Of a stretch of DNA of 7,005 bases, positions 1-5,904 are shown piece after piece. The DNA is from Bacillota bacterium (GTDB lineage: Bacteria > Bacillota > Clostridia > Lachnospirales > Lachnospiraceae). The translations under genes and the position numbers were made by a program. The notes below the pieces were generated by a model. It was not told the DNA's origin. It made no database searches and saw nothing but the letters and a program-made list of their open reading frames with translations. Where the stretch lies: contig JAEWHR010000201.1 of assembly GCA_023387655.1 (NCBI GenBank), forward strand, positions 1 to 7,005, in the 5' to 3' direction. Numbering within the stretch: the first letter of the stretch is position 1; the number at the start of each line of letters is the position of its first letter.

Positions 1-2
1 TA

Positions 3-1694
3 TTATTTGGCAACATAAACAAGTTTTTTTATTCCCTCTACTTCTTCTTTTAACTCATTATATAGATTTTTGTTCCCCTTCACAGTCAGTACCAAATTCT
101 GATTCTCATCAAAGCACTTACCACCTACTGATTTTATATTTTTATCCAATACTATTTTTTTAAGATCACAATAATAAAATGTTCTATTTCCTAACGTCGT
201 TATTCTTGACGGAAGTTCAATTGTAGTTAATTTTGAGCAGTTTTCAAAGGTACCATCCATTAATTCTGATAAATTCTTTGATAGTGTTACTTTTTCCAGG
301 GAAATACATCCGGCAAATGCACTAATTCCTAGTTTTTTAACACTATCAGGAATCACAATCTGCTTCAGTGACCAACATCTAATAAATGCATTTTTTCCAA
401 TTTCCTTAACGGTATTAGGAATTTTTATATTAACTAATTTTTCACATTCAAAGAAAGCATTGTCATCTATTTTAGTTAGATTCTTTGGCAACGTGATACT
501 CACAATCCCTGATTTGATAAATGCTGTACTGATTGACTTTATATGATTTGGTACAGTAACTTTGTTTAAACTCACACATCCATCAAACATATGTTCTGGT
601 AAGGAGGTTAGCTTTTTAGAAAACACTACACTAGATAGATTAATACACTCTAAAAATGCTGCAAATCCAACGGTTTCTACTTCACCTAAGTCAATACTAG
701 TAATCTTCTCATTATATTCAAAAGCAAGTTCGTTAATAACTTTAACCTTAGATGGTATAACAACTTTCTTCTCTGCAGTTTTTCCATCAATAAGGATTGT
801 TCCTATGATGACTAGAGGATTTTTTTTACGCTGATTCTCTATCCAAATTGTCTTCTCAAATGCGGACTGACCAATGGATTCTATTGTATCTGGAACAGTA
901 ATAGTCTCCAATTTTCTGCAACCAAAAAAAGTGAAATGTCCAATGCTCTTTACTCCTTTTCCCATAATTACCTTTGTTAATCTAGAACACTCTTTAAATG
1001 CATAAGAACCAATACTTGTTACAGAATCTGGTATTGTTACACTTGTTATGTATCTTGCTTGATAAAATGCTCCTTCACCAATCTGCTTTACTTTACTGGG
1101 TATTACCACCTTCCCTTCACAATTGGTCCCATCAAGTAGTATATCATTTATAATAACAAGCCCTTTTTCCCTCTCAATATTCAACCATTCCGTGCCTTCT
1201 AACATAGTAACATTGTTTAATGGAACTCCTTTTGACACTGTGATCGTCTCAAGGCTAGTACAATTTCCAAACACATCATCTCCTACGAATTGAATACTTT
1301 GAGGTAATGTTATGCTTTTTAATGAGGTACATTTACTAAACGCCGAATCCCCCAAACTTATTACTGAATTAGGTATGTTGATATTTTCCATGTTAGTGCA
1401 CCCATAAAAAGCATCCTTACCGATTGTTGTAACTGAATTTGGTAACACTACTTTCTTCACATTACTATTGTTTTTAAATGCAAATTCCGAGATTACAACT
1501 ATTCCTTCAGGTATAATGACCTCCTCCATATTTCCCTTATAACCCTCTAATGTTTTACCTTTATCGGTTATAACGAAATCGGCATTATTATTCTGGTTAG
1601 TTTCTGCCAACGTAACTTGCATTTGCCCCTTCCAAAAAAATAATGCAAGAAAGACGACAATACATGCGACTATTTTTTTATTTTTTATCTTCAT
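3..1694 (-). CDS. Secreted leucine-rich repeat protein, LRR_5 (BspA-like) family, 563 aa
   Basis: Probably an exported binding or adhesion protein; the ligand is unknown. Residues 1-30 form a signal peptide: a Lys-rich start, a hydrophobic run at about 8-21, and a likely signal peptidase I cut after Ala30. From about residue 60 to 540 there are some 17 repeats of close to 23 residues, of the form (A/T)F..C..L..I.(I/L)P..(V/I)..IG, the signature of LRR_5 proteins. Two units are interrupted by a Trp-containing linker (about 168-198 and 282-313) ending in a I-L-(I/L)-D strand and a VVIP strand. The last repeat (CFDENQNL) is followed by a short cap and the stop, with no sortase LPXTG motif, membrane anchor or other C-terminal domain. 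It follows the 712-aa LRR gene by 13 nt, so it is presumably co-transcribed. Start chosen: TAGGGGG lies 9 nt upstream. The family call is secure; the function is not. Confidence 0.93.
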   Translation of the reverse strand: MKIKNKKIVACIVVFLALFFWKGQMQVTLAETNQNNNADFVITDKGKTLEGYKGNMEEVIIPEGIVVISEFAFKNNSNVKKVVLPNSVTTIGKDAFYGCTNMENINIPNSVISLGDSAFSKCTSLKSITLPQSIQFVGDDVFGNCTSLETITVSKGVPLNNVTMLEGTEWLNIEREKGLVIINDILLDGTNCEGKVVIPSKVKQIGEGAFYQARYITSVTIPDSVTSIGSYAFKECSRLTKVIMGKGVKSIGHFTFFGCRKLETITVPDTIESIGQSAFEKTIWIENQRKKNPLVIIGTILIDGKTAEKKVVIPSKVKVINELAFEYNEKITSIDLGEVETVGFAAFLECINLSSVVFSKKLTSLPEHMFDGCVSLNKVTVPNHIKSISTAFIKSGIVSITLPKNLTKIDDNAFFECEKLVNIKIPNTVKEIGKNAFIRCWSLKQIVIPDSVKKLGISAFAGCISLEKVTLSKNLSELMDGTFENCSKLTTIELPSRITTLGNRTFYYCDLKKIVLDKNIKSVGGKCFDENQNLVLTVKGNKNLYNELKEEVEGIKKLVYVAK

Positions 1695-1703
1695 AATATA
1701 AAT

Positions 1704-1710
1704 CCCCCTA
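1704..1710 (-). promoter_or_regulatory. Shine-Dalgarno of the 563-aa LRR gene, overlapping the upstream stop codon
   Basis: On the minus strand TAGGGGG is both the TAG stop of the 712-aa gene and the G-rich ribosome binding site of the next gene, 9 nt before its ATG. This layout suggests that ribosomes ending the first gene promote initiation on the second (translational coupling). The sequence is directly visible; the coupling is inference. Confidence 0.7.
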
Positions 1711-3846
1711 TTTTTCGATTAGATAAAAGCAATTCCCCTCTTCATTACTTCTGACCTTACTGTCACCAATAACAACCCATGTTTTATCATTTATCTTGTA
1801 GGAGTTATCATTCATCCATGCATCGTAAATCGCATAATATAATTTATCAGGAGTGCTACTTACACCTGCACAATATGCCTTTAAATTCTCGTTTTTACGA
1901 ATTCTATCCATACTAGATGGTGTTAAAGAAGCAGATCCTAACACGTAATCCGTCTCAATTTTTATCATGTATCCAGGTTCACCAAATATATCACTTTTAT
2001 GGAGGCTCATATTATTATAAATTCCCGTAACACTTAGTCCAAAAGTTGAATAATATGACAATCCTCTTATTTCTATTCCTGGAAATGGATACTCATCTAC
2101 TGATGTCCTCTTTTCATTCAGATAAGCCATAAATAGATCATTTAATTCTATAATACTATCTGCATATCTTGTTACAGTCTTACTGTCTGCTCCATATAGT
2201 TCACCCTCTTCTACCGCACAATCATAGGCAAAATATTGCAATTTAGGAAATTTATAACCCCAAATATTATATGTCCCAGCATAGCCTTTATTTGCTTTGC
2301 CTTTTGTTATTAACGATTTTCCACATCCGTGTAATGCCATAAATCCTATATCTTTTACCGTCTCTGGTAGTTTAAAGTTTTCAACACTTTTACATTCATA
2401 TAATGCTCCTGCCCCTAAGCTTACCAAGCTTTTCGGTAACACTAATTTTTTCAATTGAAAACAGCCTGCAAATCCGCATTCACCAATACTTTTTAACTTA
2501 TCCCCTAATTCTACTTCTTTTAAGGATACACATCCGGCAAATGCTGCATCTCCAATCTTTGTAAGATTCTTCGGTAATTTAATTGAAGTAATACGATAGC
2601 CATTACAAAATGCGCTGTTATCAATTACTTTTACCGAGTCACTTATCGTAACGCTTTTCAAAGCTGTACAGTTAAAAAAAGCATATGGAGGAATCGATGC
2701 CATCTTTCCATTGATTGTTGCTTTTTCTAGTGCAGTACAATTATTAAATATTCCTTCTCCTAACTTACTAACTGTACTTGGGATTGTAATCTGCTTCAAA
2801 CTTCTACATCGGTAAAAAGCCTCACTACCAATTTCCTTTAACCCCTTTTTAAGAGTTACTGTTGATAGTGAAGTACAATCCATAAAAGCTTTATCTGATA
2901 TGTATTTTACGCTAGGGGGAATCGTTATTTTTTTTAATGATTTAACACCTTCAAATGCAGATTCTCCTATTTTTTCAACTCCATCCTCAATAATTACGGA
3001 AGACAAATTCACCGCATAATGAAAGGTAAAATCCGGAATTTCTTTTATCGTCCCCGGAATCGTAATACTTGTTATGTCTGATTGCATAAATAATTCTTCT
3101 GCTAAACCAATTACATTTTTCGGTATGGTAATCTTTCCTTTCACCGCTGATACATCGATTAAGATACCATTGACCTGAACGTAAGGATTACTCTTCCGCT
3201 TTTCCTTAATCCATGGTGTATCATTAAATACATTGCAACCAAATTTTGAAACCGATTTGGGAATTACAATTTTTTTCAAAGCTACACATCCTTGAAAAGC
3301 TCCTCCGCCTATATAGTAAGTATTACTCGGTATAATAATCTCAGTAAGTAATTTACAATCTGAAAAAGCATAATTGTCGATGACCTCTAGCTTATCTGGT
3401 AAAGTAATATTTTTAAGTTTTTTACAGTTATCAAAAGCCATAAATCCAATTTTTGTAACTGATTTTGGAATATTCACTGTGGTAAGATTAATACAATTAG
3501 AAAAAGTCCAGTCTTTAATTTCTGTAAGTGATTCTGGTAACTTTACTGTTTTTAATGTTTTTATGTAGTTAAATGCACCTTCTTCAATGTCCTTTACACC
3601 TTCTGGAATGATTAGAGTTTCTACCTTACAATCTTCAGAAAAGGCATCTTTATTGATTCTCTTAACACCTTCTGGAATCTGAACGCTCTTTGACTTCCCG
3701 TTATACTTAATCAGCACTCCTTCTTTAATTTCAAAATCACTTGATGCTGCATATGTCTTCATTGTAACGCCTGATAGGCATATCAATCCTGTTAATAAAA
3801 CAGAAAATAATAACAGATAATAATATAAATACCTTCTCATTTTCAT
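1708..3846 (-). CDS. Secreted LRR_5 (BspA-like) protein with an unrecognised C-terminal domain, 712 aa
   Basis: First gene of the LRR operon and likely an exported surface or secreted binding protein. Residues 1-33 look like a signal peptide (KMRR, hydrophobic 6-28, likely cut after T-Y-A at 33). Residues about 50-505 hold some 18 repeats with a near-invariant 23-residue period, such as AFMDCTSLSTVTLKKGLKEI, broken once at 209-241 by a Trp-containing linker ending in ILID. Residues about 504-533 look like the usual LRR_5 end cap. Residues about 540-712 are not repeats: they form a mixed, aromatic-rich region with Cys543, Cys659 and Cys706 that I do not recognise. There is no LPXTG or C-terminal membrane anchor, so how it is retained on the cell, if at all, is unclear. 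Start chosen: GGAGG at 3856-3860 lies 9 nt before this ATG, while the Met at codon 3 would be 15 nt away. Transcription is probably from the promoter at 3947-3975. LRR assignment is firm; role is unknown. Confidence 0.93.
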   Translation of the reverse strand: MKMRRYLYYYLLLFSVLLTGLICLSGVTMKTYAASSDFEIKEGVLIKYNGKSKSVQIPEGVKRINKDAFSEDCKVETLIIPEGVKDIEEGAFNYIKTLKTVKLPESLTEIKDWTFSNCINLTTVNIPKSVTKIGFMAFDNCKKLKNITLPDKLEVIDNYAFSDCKLLTEIIIPSNTYYIGGGAFQGCVALKKIVIPKSVSKFGCNVFNDTPWIKEKRKSNPYVQVNGILIDVSAVKGKITIPKNVIGLAEELFMQSDITSITIPGTIKEIPDFTFHYAVNLSSVIIEDGVEKIGESAFEGVKSLKKITIPPSVKYISDKAFMDCTSLSTVTLKKGLKEIGSEAFYRCRSLKQITIPSTVSKLGEGIFNNCTALEKATINGKMASIPPYAFFNCTALKSVTISDSVKVIDNSAFCNGYRITSIKLPKNLTKIGDAAFAGCVSLKEVELGDKLKSIGECGFAGCFQLKKLVLPKSLVSLGAGALYECKSVENFKLPETVKDIGFMALHGCGKSLITKGKANKGYAGTYNIWGYKFPKLQYFAYDCAVEEGELYGADSKTVTRYADSIIELNDLFMAYLNEKRTSVDEYPFPGIEIRGLSYYSTFGLSVTGIYNNMSLHKSDIFGEPGYMIKIETDYVLGSASLTPSSMDRIRKNENLKAYCAGVSSTPDKLYYAIYDAWMNDNSYKINDKTWVVIGDSKVRSNEEGNCFYLIEK

Positions 3847-3946
3847 ATACTCTTTCCTCCAAAAATAATCTTAGACCTTATTCTTTGTATTTTGTAAAAA
3901 TGTTATCACTTGTTGCCTTTTTCTTAACTAAATCTTTCCAAATCAT

Positions 3947-3975
3947 ATTGTATAACATAAAATGCCAGTTTTCAA
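3947..3975 (-). promoter_or_regulatory. Sigma-A-type promoter of the LRR operon
   Basis: On the minus strand -35 TTGAAA (3970-3975) and -10 TACAAT (3947-3952) are separated by exactly 17 nt. Each hexamer differs from consensus at one or two positions. The start of transcription would be near 3940, giving a leader of about 95 nt before the ATG at 3846. I see no riboswitch or intrinsic terminator in that leader. Assignment is by consensus only. Confidence 0.75.
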
Positions 3976-4024
3976 CTAAGATTACCTCTTTTTTCTTTTA
4001 CACTATGGTTCTACCTCTTACATA

Positions 4025-4044
4025 ACTGCATATTTCAATGCAGT
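4025..4044. repeat. Short inverted repeat upstream of the LRR operon promoter
   Basis: ACTGCAT (4025-4031) and ATGCAGT (4038-4044) are perfect 7-bp arms around a 6-nt centre, about 50 bp upstream of the -35 box of the LRR operon. It could be a regulator site. It has no U-tract, so it is not a terminator. Arms this short can arise by chance in AT-rich DNA. Confidence 0.3.
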
Positions 4045-4066
4045 AATGATAAGTATGGAACATACG

Positions 4067-4100
4067 AAAAAAACCTTGAAAACATACGTCTTCAAGGTTT
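4067..4100 (-). terminator. Intrinsic terminator of tRNA-Gln
   Basis: Directly 3' of the tRNA on the minus strand, AAACCTTGAA (4091-4100) pairs perfectly with TTCAAGGTTT (4071-4080) across a 10-nt loop. Further T residues follow at 4067-4070, extending the T-run already present at the end of the arm. It starts 8 nt after the tRNA discriminator base and shows that the tRNA is a single-gene transcript, separate from the LRR operon. Confidence 0.88.
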
Positions 4101-4107
4101 ATATTAG

Positions 4108-4179
4108 CTGGGCTACAAGGATTCGAACCTTGAGATGCCGGAATCAGAATCCGGTGCCTTACCGTTTGGCGATAGCCCA
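4108..4179 (-). tRNA. trnQ: tRNA-Gln, anticodon CUG
   Basis: The minus strand folds as a complete 72-nt tRNA. The acceptor arms TGGGCTA/TAGCCCA begin with the U1-A72 pair typical of bacterial tRNA-Gln. The D-arm is GCC...GGC with the AAACGGTAA loop, the anticodon stem is CCGGA/TCCGG with loop TTCTGAT, and the T-arm is CAAGG-TTCGAAT-CCTTG. Positions 34-36 of the loop (4145-4147 on the + strand) read CTG, so it decodes CAG. The discriminator base is G (4108). The following bases are CTA, so the 3' CCA is not encoded and must be added by CCA transferase. It has its own promoter upstream and terminator downstream. Most bacteria also carry a UUG isoacceptor, which is not in this window. Confidence 0.97.
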
Positions 4180-4223
4180 ATATTTAGTTTTCAATAGCTT
4201 ATCATTTGTCAGCCACGAATGAT

Positions 4224-4252
4224 ATTATAACTCATGGTCATATGTTTTGCAA
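4224..4252 (-). promoter_or_regulatory. Promoter of tRNA-Gln
   Basis: The minus strand carries -35 TTGCAA (4247-4252), a 17-nt spacer and a perfect -10 TATAAT (4224-4229). Transcription would start near 4217, leaving about 38 nt of 5' leader for RNase P to remove. A strong, close-to-consensus promoter is expected for a stable RNA gene. Confidence 0.85.
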
Positions 4253-4336
4253 GTCCTATTTTTTATTTTTTTGTACCAATTTATACCACGTATTTTTTAT
4301 GAGGCAAATTCCTTCGTAAGTAAATTGTGTGTTGCC

Positions 4337-4382
4337 GTAGACAAAAGACAAAACCTTAATTTAGGATATGTCTTTTGTCTAC
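4337..4382. repeat. 14-bp perfect inverted repeat 3' of the CDF transporter gene
   Basis: GTAGACAAAAGACA (4337-4350) and its exact complement (4369-4382) flank an 18-nt centre. A second small palindrome, TGAGT-A-ACTCA, follows at once at 4383-4393. The element begins about 35 nt past the CDF stop codon, where a transcript 3' end would fit, but neither strand shows a U-tract after the stem. It may be a 3'-stabilising hairpin, a factor-dependent 3' end, a protein site or a dispersed palindromic element. Apart from this and the tRNA promoter I see nothing in 4180-4416. Confidence 0.6.
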
Positions 4383-4416
4383 TGAGTAACTCACTTTTAT
4401 GTTCCAGGATTATAGA

Positions 4417-5595
4417 TTATTCTTCTGCTATATAGCTATTCTCGATTGTAATGACACATTGATAACGTTCATCAATCTCTTTAATTCGTTCCAATAACTC
4501 AAGCATTAATTCCTCTTCCTCATTCGGTTTATAATGATGTGGTAAAACTAAATCAAAAATTAGATTAATCTGTGTTTCTCCATTGACCACACGAAAATCA
4601 TGTATCGTCGCCTTTTCCTCTAGCTCTTTTACCTTTTTTATTACCTGAACGCGAATTTCTTTTACCTTTTCGTTATTAACCTCTACTGGATCCATATGAA
4701 TAACCAAAAAGATGTTCTCATCTCTTAACATATCACGTTCAATTTTATCAATTACCTCATGAGCTTCTTCCATAGAAATATCATTTGGTACTTCACAGTG
4801 AATTGTAGCCATGATATGAGATGGTCCATAATTATGGGCAACTAAGTCATGGGTACCGATTATATATGGGTACTCCATTACCTTTTTTACTATCATTTTA
4901 TATAGTTTTGGGTCTATTGCTTGACCAAGCAATGGTTCCAATGTGTCTTTTGCTATATTAAATCCAGAAATCAAAACAAAAATAGATACCGCTGCACCCA
5001 TGTATCCGTCTACTCTAAGCCCTGTAAAATGACCAACAAATAAAGAAATTACTGTGGCAGATGTAATTAGTACATCACCTAATGCATCTGCTGCTGTCGC
5101 TTTCATAACAGAAGAATTAATTCGTTTTCCAAGCTTTCGATTAAAAAAAGACAACCATGCCTTTAAAACGATCGATAGCAACAAAATAATGATAGAAATA
5201 ACTGCAAATGAAGTACTCTCCGGATGTAATATCTTATTCACAGAGCTTTTAAAGCAAGTAAAACCCACTTGTAATACTAAAAAAGCTACAATAAGAGCAG
5301 AAATATACTCATATCTACCATGCCCAAATGGATGCTCTTTATCTGCCGGTCTGCTAGCCAGTTTTACCCCCACCAAACTAATCAAAGAAGATGCTGAATC
5401 TGAAAGGTTGTTAAAAGCATCTGCAGTAACTGAGATACTATTGATAAGAAATCCAATCGTAAACTTACATATAAATAGAATCAGATTACAGACAATCCCA
5501 ACAATACTAGTAAGTATTCCATAAGAAGTTCGTACTTTTTGTTCATAAATTTCCTCACTATTTTTCACGAATAGTTTTACTAATAGATTTGTCAT
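4417..5595 (-). CDS. Cation diffusion facilitator (CDF) family transporter, probable Mn(II) efflux, 392 aa
   Basis: Inner-membrane, proton-coupled divalent metal exporter of the CDF family. Residues about 20-215 give six hydrophobic segments. TM2 carries N62-x-x-x-D66 within TADAFNNLSD and TM5 carries D170-x-x-x-D174 within AADALGD, followed by the conserved loop DKEHPFGHGR (about 85-94). In Zn exporters such as YiiP the TM2/TM5 set is D-D-H-D; replacing His with Asp in TM5, with Asn/Asp in TM2, is what I recall for MntE-type Mn exporters. Residues about 225-305 are the cytosolic ferredoxin-like dimer domain (HDLVAHNYGPSHIMATIHCE ... HMDP). About 85 more residues (HDFRVVNGETQINLIFDLV) look like a second domain of the same fold, as in long clostridial CDF proteins. 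The ATG at 5595 is chosen over 5613 because only it has a Shine-Dalgarno. Family is certain; metal choice is inference. Confidence 0.93.
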   Translation of the reverse strand: MTNLLVKLFVKNSEEIYEQKVRTSYGILTSIVGIVCNLILFICKFTIGFLINSISVTADAFNNLSDSASSLISLVGVKLASRPADKEHPFGHGRYEYISALIVAFLVLQVGFTCFKSSVNKILHPESTSFAVISIIILLLSIVLKAWLSFFNRKLGKRINSSVMKATAADALGDVLITSATVISLFVGHFTGLRVDGYMGAAVSIFVLISGFNIAKDTLEPLLGQAIDPKLYKMIVKKVMEYPYIIGTHDLVAHNYGPSHIMATIHCEVPNDISMEEAHEVIDKIERDMLRDENIFLVIHMDPVEVNNEKVKEIRVQVIKKVKELEEKATIHDFRVVNGETQINLIFDLVLPHHYKPNEEEELMLELLERIKEIDERYQCVITIENSYIAEE

Positions 5596-5602
5596 TCCTA
5601 GT

Positions 5603-5611
5603 ATCACCTCC
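5603..5611 (-). promoter_or_regulatory. Shine-Dalgarno that fixes the CDF start at 5595
   Basis: The minus strand reads GGAGGTGAT, nine bases complementary to the 3' end of 16S rRNA. GGAGG ends 11 nt before the ATG at 5595, slightly long but acceptable because the match extends to GAT. An in-frame ATG at 5613 overlaps this site and has no ribosome binding site upstream, so the extra six residues MEVILG are probably not translated. Confidence 0.8.
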
Positions 5612-5628
5612 ATTTAGCGAATAGGATT

Positions 5629-5637
5629 ATTATAGCA
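5629..5637 (-). promoter_or_regulatory. Candidate extended -10 promoter of the CDF gene
   Basis: The minus strand reads TGCTATAAT, an extended -10 (TGn plus TATAAT). No good -35 exists at 16-18 nt, as expected for extended -10 promoters. Transcription would begin near 5622, between the two possible start codons' ribosome sites, which fits initiation at 5595 with a short leader. A second TATAAT within the inverted repeats upstream is an alternative, so the exact promoter is uncertain. Confidence 0.4.
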
Positions 5638-5680
5638 TACAATATTATAGTATGCTATGCTATAACCTATAATATTGTAT
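5632..5680. repeat. Nested inverted repeats over the CDF promoter, possible operator
   Basis: Two perfect inverted repeats share sequence. ATAGCATAC (5632-5640) pairs with GTATGCTAT (5650-5658). ATACAATATTATAG (5637-5650) pairs with CTATAATATTGTAT (5667-5680). They span the candidate -10 and the region upstream of it, where a repressor would act. They could instead be alternative hairpins if transcription starts further upstream. I do not recognise a specific metalloregulator box. Chance is a real possibility for such AT-rich arms, though less so for a 14-bp perfect match. Confidence 0.5.
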
Positions 5681-5752
5681 CCCCAAAAGCAATTTCTATA
5701 GACAATATATAAATAACACATATTAGTAATAATTGGTTTCTCAAATTAGTAG

Positions 5753-5844
5753 CTCCATACCTTTCTTCTGCAAAACTCTATACCTGCTTTCTGCAAAACT
5801 CTATACCTGCTTTCTGCAAAACTCCATACCTGCTTTCTGCAAAA
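5753..5844. repeat. 23-bp tandem repeat array, three full copies plus partial ends
   Basis: The unit on the + strand is TTCTGCAAAACTCTATACC followed by TGCT. Full copies lie at 5766-5788, 5789-5811 and 5812-5834; the first two are identical and the third differs by one base. A partial copy (10 bp) occupies 5835-5844 and runs into the T-tract of the MCP terminator. A diverged partial copy lies at 5753-5765. There are no spacers, so it is not a CRISPR array, and 23 is not a multiple of three, so it is not a coding repeat. I see no gene in 5596-5904; the rest of that stretch (5681-5752) is plain AT-rich sequence. Confidence 0.92.
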
Positions 5845-5898
5845 AAGGCTTCTGCATAAGCCCAGTATCCAAATGAAATACTTAACCTGCAAAAGCCT
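5841..5898 (-). terminator. Branched intrinsic terminator of the chemoreceptor gene
   Basis: On the minus strand, starting 7 nt after the TAA, AGGCTTTTGCA (5888-5898) pairs with TGCAGAAGCCT (5846-5856) through 11 pairs including one G-U. A run of T follows (5841-5846). The wide loop holds a second stem, AGTAT (5878-5882) with ATACT (5864-5868). The U-tract overlaps the last partial copy of the 23-bp repeat. Confidence 0.85.
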
Positions 5899-5904
5899 CG
5901 CCTA

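Noticed and set aside
562..834. Open frame on the + strand inside the 563-aa LRR gene, and a similar one at 3374-3568 inside the 712-aa gene
   Set aside because: Both are antisense to repeats with clear protein-level periodicity and have no ribosome site or family resemblance. Repetitive coding DNA gives long antisense frames.
3763..3846. Lipoprotein signal in the 712-aa LRR protein (LTGLIC)
   Set aside because: The residue before Cys23 is Ile, which does not fit the lipobox; a signal peptidase I site near Ala33 fits better.
4067..4179. tRNA-Gln 3' end as attachment site of an island carrying the LRR operon
   Set aside because: No integrase gene and no duplicated tRNA 3' end is visible in the window. 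It remains possible only if a repeat exists beyond position 1.
3998..4180. 60-codon open frame on the minus strand through tRNA-Gln
   Set aside because: It reads through the tRNA and its terminator; the peptide is a translation of structural RNA sequence.
4247..4435. 62-codon open frame on the + strand
   Set aside because: It covers the tRNA promoter and the 14-bp inverted repeat and runs into the 3' end of the CDF gene antisense. No ribosome site.
5054..5524. 156-codon open frame on the + strand opposite the CDF gene
   Set aside because: It is the complement of the transmembrane region, whose codons leave the antisense frame free of stops. No Shine-Dalgarno or recognisable product.
5596..5613. 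Upstream in-frame ATG at 5613 as start of the CDF gene
   Set aside because: No Shine-Dalgarno precedes it, while it lies within the site that serves the ATG at 5595, and typical family members begin at the later Met.
5614..5760. Mn-sensing yybP-ykoY riboswitch ahead of the presumed Mn exporter
   Set aside because: I could not find its conserved paired core or metal-binding loops, and the candidate transcription start leaves too short a leader.
5753..5844. Possible CRISPR array
   Set aside because: Units are directly adjacent with no variable spacers, and no cas gene is present.
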